From NCBI GenBank assembly GCA_002923375.1, contig BEIJ01000001.1, positions 744,001-808,000 of the forward strand: a stretch of 64,000 bases of DNA. The letters run 5' to 3'. The translations under genes and the position numbers were made by a program. This document shows, in pieces, positions 1 through 8,523 of this stretch; within the stretch, counting starts at the first letter, position 1, and each line of letters starts with the position of its first letter. Origin of the DNA: a bacterium HR33 (lineage in GTDB: Bacteria; Gemmatimonadota; Gemmatimonadetes; Gemmatimonadales; GWC2-71-9). The notes under the pieces were generated by a model that had not been told where the DNA came from, ran no database searches, and saw only the letters and a list, made by a program, of their open reading frames with translations.

Positions 1-542
1 ACGAGCAGGGAGAGCTGGGCCCGATCTACGGCAAGCAGTGGCGGTCTTGGACCGCACCCGAAGGGCGGACCATAGACCAGCTGTCCCAGGTTATCCGGGA
101 AATTCGGGAGACGCCCTATTCGCGCCGGCTGGTGGTGAGCGCGTGGAACGTGGCCGACCTCCCCAAGATGGCGCTGGCCCCCTGCCACGTACTCTTCCAG
201 TTCTACGTGCAGGACGGGAAGCTCTCCTGCCAGCTGTACCAGCGAAGCGCCGACGTCTTCCTGGGCGTTCCCTTCAACATCGCCTCTTACGCCCTCCTAA
301 CCCACATGATAGCCCAGGTATGCGACTTGGAGCCGGGAGAGTTCATTCACACCTTCGGCGATGTGCACCTCTATTCCAACCATCTGGACCAGGCGCGGCT
401 CCAGCTCGGCCGGGAGCCGCGGCCGCTCCCCACCCTGAGGCTCAATCCGTCGGTGCGCTCGCTGTTCGACTTCACTTACGACGACATAGTCCTGGAAAAC
501 TACGACCCCCACCCGGCTATTAGGGCTCCCGTAGCGGTTTGA
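1..542 (+). CDS. thyA: Thymidylate synthase, C-terminal part (5' truncated by window edge)
   Basis: The protein methylates dUMP to dTMP using methylene-tetrahydrofolate. Translation is open from base 3 without a start, so the N-terminus lies outside the window. The visible part carries the GPIYGKQWR segment, the [11 protein letters not shown] phosphate-binding stretch and the catalytic cysteine in [14 protein letters not shown]. The C-terminal [10 protein letters not shown] region is typical of bacterial ThyA. Its TGA stop overlaps the TTG start of folA, which makes the dihydrofolate produced here the substrate of the next gene product. Identification is secure; only the 5' end is missing. 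Confidence 0.97.
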   Translation, partial: EQGELGPIYGKQWRSWTAPEGRTIDQLSQVIREIRETPYSRRLVVSAWNVADLPKMALAPCHVLFQFYVQDGKLSCQLYQRSADVFLGVPFNIASYALLTHMIAQVCDLEPGEFIHTFGDVHLYSNHLDQARLQLGREPRPLPTLRLNPSVRSLFDFTYDDIVLENYDPHPAIRAPVAV

Positions 543-1027
543 TAGTCTCCGCCATCGCCGCCATGGCCGAAAACCGGGTCATCGGGAGGAGCAACGGCCT
601 CCCCTGGCACCTTCCGGCGGACTTGCGCCGCTTCAAAGAGCTCACCATGGGTCACACCGTCATTATGGGCCGGCGCACGTTCGAGTCCATCGGGCGCCTC
701 CTGCCGGGAAGGAGGCTGGTAGTGCTCACCCGCAATGCGTCGTACTCCCACCCGGGAATCGAGGTGGCGGGAAGCTTGGACGAAGCGCTGGAGCTCGCCC
801 GGGAGGATCCGGAAGTTTTCGTGGCGGGAGGAGGGGAGATATTCCGGCTCGCTCTTCCCCGGCTAGACCGGGTGTACCTCACGGTAGTTCACGCCGCGGT
901 GGAAGGCGACACGACTTTTCCCGAGCTGGCCGCCGGTGAGTGGCGTTTGGTGGAGGATGTCCGCCATTCGGCCGACGAACGCAATCCCTACGACTACAGT
1001 TTTCGGCTCTACCGGCGAGTTCGCTGA
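539..1027 (+). CDS. folA: Dihydrofolate reductase
   Basis: This enzyme reduces dihydrofolate to tetrahydrofolate with NADPH. The 162-residue product is normal for bacterial DHFR. It shows the N-terminal strand [16 protein letters not shown], the [13 protein letters not shown] segment with the proton-relaying acidic residue, [12 protein letters not shown], and a glycine-rich VAGGGEIF motif. I chose the TTG at 539 because homologous proteins start at this first strand; the ATG at 563 would delete it. TTG overlaps the thyA stop (TTGA), implying translational coupling in a thyA-folA unit. Confidence 0.95.
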   Translation: MIVSAIAAMAENRVIGRSNGLPWHLPADLRRFKELTMGHTVIMGRRTFESIGRLLPGRRLVVLTRNASYSHPGIEVAGSLDEALELAREDPEVFVAGGGEIFRLALPRLDRVYLTVVHAAVEGDTTFPELAAGEWRLVEDVRHSADERNPYDYSFRLYRRVR

Positions 1028-1070
1028 TCCGATGTCGAACCCGGCCCGCTCAAAAATCGGCCGGACCCTA

Positions 1071-1099
1071 TTGCATATCTAGTCGTCATTTCTTATTGT
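1071..1099 (+). promoter_or_regulatory. Sigma-70-like promoter of the ATP-grasp/kamA operon
   Basis: A TTGCAT element (1071-1076) and a TATTGT element (1094-1099) are separated by exactly 17 bases in an AT-richer stretch between folA and the next gene. An AGGAG ribosome-binding site precedes the ATG at 1132. Spacing and position fit a promoter for the four-gene operon that follows. This is pattern matching only. Confidence 0.5.
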
Positions 1100-1131
1100 G
1101 TTGCGCAACGAAAACTCCGAACAGGAGTTCG

Positions 1132-2184
1132 ATGCGCATAGGGCTCGCCTACAACCAGCGTCCACAGCCGAACGGCATCGACGAGCCCACCACTGATCGT
1201 TACGTGGAGTGGGACGATCCGGACACCATTGCCGCCGTAGAAGAGGCGCTTCGGGTGTTCGGCGAGGTGATTCGTCTCGAAGCGATCGGCGACTTCCCCA
1301 CCCGGCTAGCGGAAGCCCGCGTGGACCTTCTCTTCAACATGGCGGAAGGATCCAGCGGTCCCAACCGCGAAGCCCACGTGCCCGCGATAGCCGAGTTCCT
1401 GGGCGTGCCGTACACGGCCAGCGATCCCCTGACCCTGGGCCTGGCGCTGCACAAGGGGAGAGCCAAAGAAGTCTTTCTCCAGCGAGGGATCCCCACGCCG
1501 CCCTTCGTTCTGGTGGAAAGCGAGCTCGACCTGCCGTTGCTGGACGGGGCGGTCTATCCCGCCTTCGTCAAGCCGGCCTGGGAAGGATCCTCCAAAGGAA
1601 TAAGCCTGGACAGCTACGTGGAGACGCCCCAGGCGGCCCGGCGGAAAGCCCGGGAAATTCTGGAGCGCTACGGCCAGCCCGTGTTGGTGGAGGCTTACCT
1701 TCCCGGTGAGGAGTTCACGGTCGCGATTTTGGGCAACGGGCGGGACGCGGTCTGCCTTCCCACCATACGGTACGACTTTTCCGGCCTTCCTTCCGGCGCC
1801 GTTCCGATCATGGGCTACGAGGCCAAATGGGTTTGGGACCGCAAGGACTCTCCCTTGGATATTCTGGAGTGTCCCGCCCGGATCGATGCGGCGCTGGACG
1901 GAGAACTCAAGCGCACCGCCCTCGCGGCGTATCGCGCTCTGGGTTGCCGCGACTGGGGACGCGTCGATCTCAGGCTCGACGCGCGCGGCGTACCCAACGT
2001 TCTGGAGGTCAACCCTCTGCCCGGGATTATCCCCGATCCCGCAGAGAACAGCTGTTTTCCGCGCGCGGCTGCGGCGGCCGGCCTGACTTACCCCGAGCTC
2101 ATACAGGCGGTGGTAAGGATCGCCTGGCGCCGGCTGACCGGCAGTGACCTCCCCGCGCCTTCCCTAGCAGGAGTGAGCGGCTGA
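1132..2184 (+). CDS. ATP-grasp ligase, D-Ala-D-Ala ligase-like (first of two)
   Basis: A 350-residue ATP-grasp protein related to D-alanine-D-alanine ligase. The N-terminal pre-ATP-grasp domain begins MRIGLAYN and includes VDLLFNMAEG. The ATP-grasp domain has YPAFVKPAWEGSSKGI for nucleotide binding, a VLVEAYLPGEEFTVAIL strand, and RVDLRLD plus VLEVNPLPGI for metal and phosphate binding. Family knowledge predicts ATP-dependent joining of a carboxylate to an amine. The substrates cannot be read from sequence. The gene opens an operon with a second ligase, an acetyltransferase and lysine 2,3-aminomutase, which suggests a beta-lysine conjugate rather than cell-wall D-Ala-D-Ala. Confidence 0.85.
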   Translation: MRIGLAYNQRPQPNGIDEPTTDRYVEWDDPDTIAAVEEALRVFGEVIRLEAIGDFPTRLAEARVDLLFNMAEGSSGPNREAHVPAIAEFLGVPYTASDPLTLGLALHKGRAKEVFLQRGIPTPPFVLVESELDLPLLDGAVYPAFVKPAWEGSSKGISLDSYVETPQAARRKAREILERYGQPVLVEAYLPGEEFTVAILGNGRDAVCLPTIRYDFSGLPSGAVPIMGYEAKWVWDRKDSPLDILECPARIDAALDGELKRTALAAYRALGCRDWGRVDLRLDARGVPNVLEVNPLPGIIPDPAENSCFPRAAAAAGLTYPELIQAVVRIAWRRLTGSDLPAPSLAGVSG

Positions 2185-3191
2185 GAGTCGTCATCCTGTA
2201 CGACGGCGGCGCCGCCGACTGGAGCCCGCAAGATGTCCAGTCGGTCCTGGAACCCGTCACCCAAATCGCCGGACTCTTCGAAGCGAAGGGACACCAGGTC
2301 CGCAAGGTGCCGGTGCAGCGCGACTTGCGCTGGCTGAGCGCGGTGCGCCGTGCCGATCTGGTTTTCAATCTCTGCGAAGGTATCGGCGGGATATCCCACT
2401 ACGAGACCTTGGTGGCGGCCACTCTGGAACTGACCGGCGTTCCCTTCACCGGCGCCGGGGCTTGGACCATCACAGTCTGCCACAACAAGCCGCTGGTCAA
2501 CGCTCTTTTGGCCTCGCGAGGGCTCCCGGTACCGCCCTGGCACGTGCCGCAGGACGGCCGCATCCCCCAGAATTTTCCGCTACCCGCCATCGTCAAGCCC
2601 GCGGCGGAGGATGCGAGTGTGGGAATCGACCAGCGTTCGGTGGTGACTACCCGGCGGGCCTTGCGGGAACGGGTGGAGGCTTTAGCCGGGCAGTTCGGCG
2701 AGGTGATGGTCCAGCAGTACATCCCCGGCCGCGAGATCGCGGTGGGTATTGTGGGAGATACGGTCCTGCCGCTTTCCGAGATCGACTTTTCGGAAATGCC
2801 CGCCGGGGCGTGGCCGATTCTTTCCTTCGACGCCAAGTGGCGCGCCGGGTCGCCCGAAGACTTGGGAAGCCGGCCGGTGTGCCCCGCCAAGCTGCATCCC
2901 GCTCTGGCCCGGCGGATCAGGTCCGTGGCGGTAGCGGCATGGAATGCGGTACGGGGTTACGGCTACGGCCGGGTGGATTTGCGGGTGGACCGCGCCGGGC
3001 GACCCTGGATTCTGGAGGTGAATCCCGATCCGGACATCTCCGACGACGCCGGTCTCTCCCGCATGGCCCAGGCGGCGGGCTGGAGTTACGAGGAGCTGAT
3101 TTTCAAGATCGCCGAGCTCGCCCTGTCAGCCGAGCGGCGGAGATCGGTGCCCGAGGAGGCGGGGCAGCTCGACGAGGTGCGAACGGCGTGA
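2181..3191 (+). CDS. ATP-grasp ligase, D-Ala-D-Ala ligase-like (second of two, CTG start)
   Basis: A paralogous ATP-grasp protein of about 336 residues. The chosen start is CTG at 2181, overlapping the previous stop as CTGA, with AGGAG seven bases upstream. It restores an N-terminus (RVVILYDGGAADW) parallel to that of the first ligase; the first in-frame ATG would drop this strand. Motifs include DLVFNLCEGIGG, AIVKPAAEDASVGID, VQQYIPGREIAVGIVG, GRVDLRVD and ILEVNPDPDI. Two ligases in tandem suggest two successive amide-forming steps, or a heteromeric enzyme. Substrate unknown. Confidence 0.82.
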   Translation: MRVVILYDGGAADWSPQDVQSVLEPVTQIAGLFEAKGHQVRKVPVQRDLRWLSAVRRADLVFNLCEGIGGISHYETLVAATLELTGVPFTGAGAWTITVCHNKPLVNALLASRGLPVPPWHVPQDGRIPQNFPLPAIVKPAAEDASVGIDQRSVVTTRRALRERVEALAGQFGEVMVQQYIPGREIAVGIVGDTVLPLSEIDFSEMPAGAWPILSFDAKWRAGSPEDLGSRPVCPAKLHPALARRIRSVAVAAWNAVRGYGYGRVDLRVDRAGRPWILEVNPDPDISDDAGLSRMAQAAGWSYEELIFKIAELALSAERRRSVPEEAGQLDEVRTA

Positions 3192-3202
3192 GGGCCGGGT
3201 CG

Positions 3203-3709
3203 ATGACGCTTCGGATCGGCGCTGCCCGAGCGCGGGACCGGGACCGCGTGGCCGAGATAGTTTCCTCCACCGGAGTCTTCCGGGCAGCGGAAGGGGCCGT
3301 TGCCTTGGAGGTATTCGACAGCGCGGTGGAGCGCCCCGGAGTTGACTACTTCGCATTGGGCGCGTTTGACGAGGCCGACCGGCTCGTAGGGTTCGCCTGT
3401 TACGGCCCCACGCCGTGCACCTTGGGGACCTGGGATCTCTATTGGATAGCGGTCGATCCCGCCTATCAGCGGCAGGGTACCGGACGGGCGTTGATGGAAG
3501 CATGCGAGCGGGCGATAGAGCGGCGGGGCGGGCGGATGGTGGTGGTGGAGACCTCCTCGCGGCCCGATTACGGTCCTACTCGCGCCTTCTATCGGAAGCT
3601 GGGATATCGGGAAACCGCCCGCATACCGGACTTCTATGCGCCGGGCGACGATTTGGTGGTATACGTGAAGCCTTTAACCCCATCCGGGAGAGATAGAGTT
3701 CATGGCTGA
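3203..3709 (+). CDS. GNAT-family N-acetyltransferase
   Basis: A single-domain GNAT protein of 168 residues. The acetyl-CoA binding motif A is visible as VDPAYQRQGTGRALMEAC, preceded by LYWIAV and followed by the FYRKLGYRETARI strand-helix typical of the family. The ATG at 3203 has GAGGG eight bases upstream; a GTG at 3188 overlapping the previous stop is an alternative. Its 3' end overlaps kamA by eight bases. Other bacteria and archaea pair lysine 2,3-aminomutase with a beta-lysine acetyltransferase (AblB), but this protein is shorter and not clearly AblB, so the acceptor amine is unknown. Confidence 0.8.
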   Translation: MTLRIGAARARDRDRVAEIVSSTGVFRAAEGAVALEVFDSAVERPGVDYFALGAFDEADRLVGFACYGPTPCTLGTWDLYWIAVDPAYQRQGTGRALMEACERAIERRGGRMVVVETSSRPDYGPTRAFYRKLGYRETARIPDFYAPGDDLVVYVKPLTPSGRDRVHG

Positions 3710-4871
3710 TTGGCAGAAGTTGTTGCGCGAGCGCAGCATCTCCACGCTACAGCAGCTGGTGGAAAAGTTCGGGCCGGAGCACTTCCCCGACCTGGAGCGG
3801 TTGCAGGAAGCGGTGGACAACTTCGAGTTCCGGATTTCGCCGGCGATGGTGGACCTGATAAAGGAGCCGGGAGACCCGATCTGGAGGCAGTACGTACCGG
3901 ACCTACAGGAGTTGGAAGTCATAGACGGCGTGCCCGATAGCCTGAACGAAGACGGGGATAGTCCGGTGCCGAATATCACTCACCGCTATCCCGACCGGGT
4001 GCTCTTCCTGGTGAGTCCCGTTTGTGCCGCCTACTGTCGTTTCTGCACTCGGCGTCGGAAGGTGGGCGATCCCGAAAAGATCCCCATGTCGCAGCTCGAG
4101 AGCGCTTTCCGCTACCTGGAAGAGCACACCGAGGTGCGGGACGTGATTCTGTCGGGGGGCGATCCGCTGCTCTTGTCCGACCGCAGACTCGACCTGATCC
4201 TGAGCCGGCTCAGGAAGATCCCCCACATCGAGATCATCCGGATCGGGAGCCGGATACCGTGTCATCTGCCGGAGCGGATAACTCCGGAGCTATGTGCCAT
4301 TCTCAAGAAATATCATCCGTTGTATATCAACACCCACTTCAACCACCCGGCGGAGCTGACCCCGGCGGCGGTCAAGGCTCTGGGGATGCTGGCCGACGCC
4401 GGGATACCGCTCGGGTGCCAGACGGTGCTCCTCAGGGGAGTGAACGACAGCGTGGAGGTGATGCGGGAGCTGATGCAGAAGCTCCTCGCCGCGCGGGTCC
4501 GCCCCTATTACATCTATATGTGCGACGAGGTGGCGGGAGCGGAGCATTTCAAGACTACGGTGGAGACCGGTCTGGAGATCATCAAGGGCCTGCGGGGCTG
4601 GACCAGCGGACTTGCGGTTCCGCACTTCGTGATCGACGCGCCCGGTGGTGGGGGAAAGATCCCCCTCCTTCCGGAGTACGTGGAAAGCATCACGGAAGAC
4701 GAGGTCGTGTTGCGCAATTACCGCGGGGAGCGGTACGTGTGGAAGCAGCCGCGGGAGGAGAGTTTGGTGGCCGCGGGAGTGGGCGAACCGGAGTACGAGA
4801 TTTCCGGCTTCGCCCTACCCGGCCGCAAGATGCAGGGGCGCAAGGCGAACCGAAAACGCCGCGCGTCCTGA
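3702..4871 (+). CDS. kamA: Lysine 2,3-aminomutase (radical SAM, PLP)
   Basis: Converts L-lysine to L-beta-lysine by a radical mechanism. The 389-residue protein has the radical SAM cysteines Cys108, Cys112 and Cys115 (CAAYCRFC), the GGDPLLL segment, and the PLP lysine Lys319 in DAPGGGGKI. Both aspartates known to hold the substrate epsilon-amino group appear conserved, as Asp275 (YMCDE) and Asp312 (IDAPGG). This favours lysine over glutamate as substrate. It is shorter than the clostridial enzyme and lacks an obvious oligomerisation tail. As the last gene of the ATP-grasp operon, it probably supplies beta-lysine to the ligases or the acetyltransferase. Confidence 0.93.
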   Translation: MADWQKLLRERSISTLQQLVEKFGPEHFPDLERLQEAVDNFEFRISPAMVDLIKEPGDPIWRQYVPDLQELEVIDGVPDSLNEDGDSPVPNITHRYPDRVLFLVSPVCAAYCRFCTRRRKVGDPEKIPMSQLESAFRYLEEHTEVRDVILSGGDPLLLSDRRLDLILSRLRKIPHIEIIRIGSRIPCHLPERITPELCAILKKYHPLYINTHFNHPAELTPAAVKALGMLADAGIPLGCQTVLLRGVNDSVEVMRELMQKLLAARVRPYYIYMCDEVAGAEHFKTTVETGLEIIKGLRGWTSGLAVPHFVIDAPGGGGKIPLLPEYVESITEDEVVLRNYRGERYVWKQPREESLVAAGVGEPEYEISGFALPGRKMQGRKANRKRRAS

Positions 4872-4887
4872 ACCTCTCCTGATACCC

Positions 4888-4916
4888 GAGCGCGGGGTCA
4901 GCGAATCCCCGCGCTC
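4888..4916. terminator. Inverted repeat at the kamA / amidohydrolase convergence
   Basis: Perfect 10-base arms (GAGCGCGGGG at 4888-4897 and CCCCGCGCTC at 4907-4916) flank a 9-base loop, 17 bases after the kamA stop, and overlap the last codons of the convergent gene. There is no T-run, so this is at best a weak or Rho-assisted terminator. Confidence 0.35.
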
Positions 4917-7900
4917 ACTCCCTGCGGCGTCAGCCTCCGCCAGTAGGGCTCGGGCAGCGGTCGCTCCCGGGGCCACACTTCGTTCAGCGTCTCCGCCTCG
5001 TAGAGCCGCCCGTTCTTCATGACGTAGAGCAGCCGCACGGTGTTCCGCAGATTCTCCAGCGGATCCGCTTCGAACACCAGGAGGTCCGCCAACTTCCCGG
5101 GCTCCAAGCTCCCCAGGTCCCGGCCCAGTCCTATCGCCTCGGCACCGTAGATCGTGGCCACCCGCAAAGCGTCGTGATTCGACAACCCTGCCGAGGCCAT
5201 GGCCCACAGCTCCCAATGATATCCCAGACCCTGAAGCTGCCCGTGGCTTCCCACCGCCACCCGGGCGCTGTCTTCCACCATCTTCTTTACGAACTCGGCG
5301 TGCTTGGTAAAGACGTGCTCCTCGTCTAGGAACCACCGCGGCCGCCGGCGAGTGCGCGCATCGATGCTCTCTTCCGGCATGAAACGCCTCAACTTGGGAT
5401 CGTCGTGAACCTCCTCTTTGGCGTAGAAATAGTTCTCCGCAAAGGGACCGCCGTAGGAGACCAAAAGCGTGGGTGCATTGGTCGTACCGGCGGCCTTGAA
5501 GAGCTTCACCACATCCTCGTAAATAGGAGCCACCGGCAAAGCGTGCTCCACGCCCGAGTAACCGTCGATCACGTGCGTCAGGTCCAGTTTGAAATCCAGC
5601 CCCCCTTCCGTGGTCGGCATGAGCTCCAGCTGCCGCGCCGCTTGAATGATCCACTGCCGCTGCTGCCGGTTGCCCGACATGTACATCTTCAAAGTCTTGG
5701 TATCGTAGTAGCTGCTGTAGCGCTTGAGCACGCTCACCGCATGGGCGCTGTCCCTGATGTTCTCTCGAATGAACACGCCCGGACCGGTGGAATAAATCCG
5801 CGGGCCTATCATCCCGCCCACCTCCACCCGGTCCTGGTAGCTCAGAATGTCGGTGGTACCGGTTTGGGGATCGCGGGTCGTGGTGACCCCGTAGGCCAGG
5901 TTGGTGAGATATTGCCACACCTGTCCGGGATGAATTTCCGGAACCAGCCACTGGGCGTGATAGTGAACGTCCACGAAACCCGGTGTGACCGTCTTACCCG
6001 AGACATCTATGATCCGCGCCCCCTCGGGTATCTCCACCGAATCCCGCGGGCCCACCGCCACGATCCGGTTGTCGGTAATCACCACGTCGCCGTTCTCGAT
6101 GATCTCGCGGCCCTTCATGGTCACCACCTTGCCGCCCCGCAAGACCACCGTCCCCCGCGGCACGTCCCGGGGCATCCGAACCTCGATCCTCATCTCCTTG
6201 GGCCGGTAGGTGACCGTATCGGCCCGCAGGGAATCCAGCCCCTCTCGCACCGAATCGGCGTGGGCCCGCATAGCCTGCGCCCTGGCACGGATCCGATCGG
6301 CGGCCCGGATCAACGAGTCCGCCTTGAGCTGCACCGAGTCCGCGATCAGGCGATTGAGCTTGGCTCTCAGGGTGTCGGGCACCGGAGCCCGAGCTCGGGT
6401 CAGGCTGTCCACCGTCTTGCGGGTAGCCTGCAGCGTGTCGAGCAGGCGCCGGGCCCTGAGCGCCATCGCCACCGTGGCGCGGTTTTCCCGCTCGGTGCTG
6501 TCCTCGATCGCCTCGACCCGCGCGAGATCGTAGGTGAAGAACGCGTTGCCGATCGCCCAGTGCACCCGATTCCCGTCAGCGCTCCACGAAGGAAACTCCC
6601 CGCCGATCTCGGTAAGTTGCCGCACCAGCACCGGGGCGCTGTTGGGACTGGCCACCGAAATAGTGGGCACCGGCCCGCCCACCTCGGGGATATCTACGGT
6701 GTAGATGTGGCTACCCACCTGAGCCAAGGCCCGGCCTCCCTTGGGAGAAACCATGATCAGTTCGGCGGCGGGGGCCTGAGGCCCCTCTTCCGCTTCGGCG
6801 GCGAAAAGGTCCTCCTTGGGGACCGGGAAGACCCTGCGAGGCAGCGCGACCCAGTCTTCGGGATGGGGTGTTGCCCCGGTGGGAGGAGGCGCGCCGCGAA
6901 CCATGAGATGGCGCTTGACGTCGGTACCGTCCCAGCGGAAGGAAACCAGGCCCTCCGACGGGCTGTAGGCGTAGATACGATCGGGTTGATCCTGCCGGAA
7001 GTGGGCTACGTCCCGATTCCCGGTGGGCGCAATGACCGTGACTTCCCCTCCTGCCGCAGGCACCCAAACGAACTCTCCGCCCAGAGGCCCGAAGAATACG
7101 TCCGGCGCGCGTTTTAGGTCCCGAGCGGCACCCCGGCTGGCCACGATTCTCTGGCCGTCGGGAGACCATGCCGGGTTGTAGTAAAGAGCCGGAACCGAGG
7201 TAAGTCGCATCGCCGGTCCGGGACGGTCCGCGCGAATTTTCATTATGTGCCCGCCGGCGGAATCGTCCCAGGTGACGAACGCCACCCAGGCGCCGTCGGG
7301 AGACCAGGTAGGGTGATACTCTCCCACCTCCCCGTCGGTGAGCCTGCGGGCCTCGCCGTCGGGGAGTTCCTTTATCCACAGGCGGTCGAAGGCGGTGAAG
7401 ACCACCTTCTTGCCGTCAGGGGAGACTACGGGATGGCGAATCTGGCGGGCGGTAACCATCTCGCTGGTATCCACCCGATAACTGAACCGTACTTCGGGCC
7501 CGATATCCACGCTGACTTCCGCTTCAAAGGGAATCCTGGTGGGCTCCCCGCCGTCGATCGGGACTCTCCAGATCTCTCCGCCGTAGGAAATGACGATCGC
7601 TCGGGAGTCCGGCGTGAAGCTGTAACCGGGCAGAACATCCAGCGTAGCCCGCGACTCCATCTCGTCGCGCTGGATGGGATACACCAGCCATCTCTCCTCG
7701 CCGGTAGTGAGATCGCGCAGCCTGAGGCCGGTTTGGGTATCGAATCGGGTTCCGTAGGCCAGCCAGCGCCCGTCGGGCGAAACCGCGGGCCTGAAGCCGG
7801 AGCCCCATCGGTTGGTCATCCTGGTGGATTGACCGGTTTCGCGATCGTAGCGGTACAGCTGGTACTGGGGGAAGATGGCGTTGTACTGCCAGTCGCCGGT

Positions 7901-8515
7901 CCTTCCGGCGTACCAAATGTAGCGGCCGTCCGGCGAGGGGGCCGCGCCCATGGTCTTGAAGGGCTGAGGCCCGCGGATCACCGGCAGCGGGGAGCGGCGC
8001 TTGAAGTGATACATCTGGAGCTTGGCCGCGCCCCCCAGACCGCCGGAGCGGCTCACCACGATGTGTTCCCCGTCGGGCATCCATTCCGGCGAGAAATAAA
8101 GGTTGTTGTTTCCCTGAGTGACCTGGATCGTATCGGTGAAATCCAGGCGCATGGCCCAAACGTTGTCCCCGCCGCTCCGGTCCGAGACGAACACTATCCA
8201 TTCACCGTCCGGGCTGAAGCGCGGCTGGGCATCGAAGGCCATCCCGTCGGTAATCCTGGTGGCCTTCCCGCCGGTAATCGGCACGGTGTAGAGATCGCCG
8301 AGGAGGTCAAAAACGATCGTCTTGCCGTCGGGGCTTACGTCCACCGAGATCCAAGTGCCCTTGGTGGCGGTAAACGTCGCCTTCCGCGCGGCCGAAAGAG
8401 GAAGCGGCCGCTCCCTTTGCCTCCCGCCCTGTCCCTGGGGTCCCTGCCCGTGGCTGGGATCGGCGTTGGCCAGCACCAGCGCCGCTAGAGCGAAATAAAT
8501 GCGACGATCTATCAT
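4898..8515 (-). CDS. Secreted TolB-like beta-propeller / amidohydrolase fusion (copy 1)
   Basis: A 1205-residue exported protein. It has a signal peptide (MIDRRIYFALAALVLANA), then many PD40/WD40-like repeats of the SPDGKTIVF type to about residue 660, a helical linker, and a C-terminal metal-dependent amidohydrolase. The amidohydrolase carries the HxH motif in VTPGFVDVHYHA (about residue 850), GVTTTRD and the closing GLGRDLGSLEPGKLADLLV. Family knowledge suggests a peptidase-like or imidazolonepropionase-like hydrolase; the substrate is unknown. The ATG at 8515 follows AGGTGAGG and is chosen over upstream in-frame codons because it opens the signal peptide. Residues about 672-767 form a charged helical insertion absent from the neighbouring paralogue. 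Confidence 0.88.
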   Translation of the reverse strand: MIDRRIYFALAALVLANADPSHGQGPQGQGGRQRERPLPLSAARKATFTATKGTWISVDVSPDGKTIVFDLLGDLYTVPITGGKATRITDGMAFDAQPRFSPDGEWIVFVSDRSGGDNVWAMRLDFTDTIQVTQGNNNLYFSPEWMPDGEHIVVSRSGGLGGAAKLQMYHFKRRSPLPVIRGPQPFKTMGAAPSPDGRYIWYAGRTGDWQYNAIFPQYQLYRYDRETGQSTRMTNRWGSGFRPAVSPDGRWLAYGTRFDTQTGLRLRDLTTGEERWLVYPIQRDEMESRATLDVLPGYSFTPDSRAIVISYGGEIWRVPIDGGEPTRIPFEAEVSVDIGPEVRFSYRVDTSEMVTARQIRHPVVSPDGKKVVFTAFDRLWIKELPDGEARRLTDGEVGEYHPTWSPDGAWVAFVTWDDSAGGHIMKIRADRPGPAMRLTSVPALYYNPAWSPDGQRIVASRGAARDLKRAPDVFFGPLGGEFVWVPAAGGEVTVIAPTGNRDVAHFRQDQPDRIYAYSPSEGLVSFRWDGTDVKRHLMVRGAPPPTGATPHPEDWVALPRRVFPVPKEDLFAAEAEEGPQAPAAELIMVSPKGGRALAQVGSHIYTVDIPEVGGPVPTISVASPNSAPVLVRQLTEIGGEFPSWSADGNRVHWAIGNAFFTYDLARVEAIEDSTERENRATVAMALRARRLLDTLQATRKTVDSLTRARAPVPDTLRAKLNRLIADSVQLKADSLIRAADRIRARAQAMRAHADSVREGLDSLRADTVTYRPKEMRIEVRMPRDVPRGTVVLRGGKVVTMKGREIIENGDVVITDNRIVAVGPRDSVEIPEGARIIDVSGKTVTPGFVDVHYHAQWLVPEIHPGQVWQYLTNLAYGVTTTRDPQTGTTDILSYQDRVEVGGMIGPRIYSTGPGVFIRENIRDSAHAVSVLKRYSSYYDTKTLKMYMSGNRQQRQWIIQAARQLELMPTTEGGLDFKLDLTHVIDGYSGVEHALPVAPIYEDVVKLFKAAGTTNAPTLLVSYGGPFAENYFYAKEEVHDDPKLRRFMPEESIDARTRRRPRWFLDEEHVFTKHAEFVKKMVEDSARVAVGSHGQLQGLGYHWELWAMASAGLSNHDALRVATIYGAEAIGLGRDLGSLEPGKLADLLVFEADPLENLRNTVRLLYVMKNGRLYEAETLNEVWPRERPLPEPYWRRLTPQGVSAGIR

Positions 8516-8523
8516 GGCACGCC

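Noticed and set aside
5405-7117. Long plus-strand open frame opposite the first amidohydrolase gene
   Set aside because: It is histidine- and proline-rich antisense reading of a strong coding gene in high-GC DNA, with no recognisable domain or start signal; the same applies to the long frame opposite the second copy (8554-10797).
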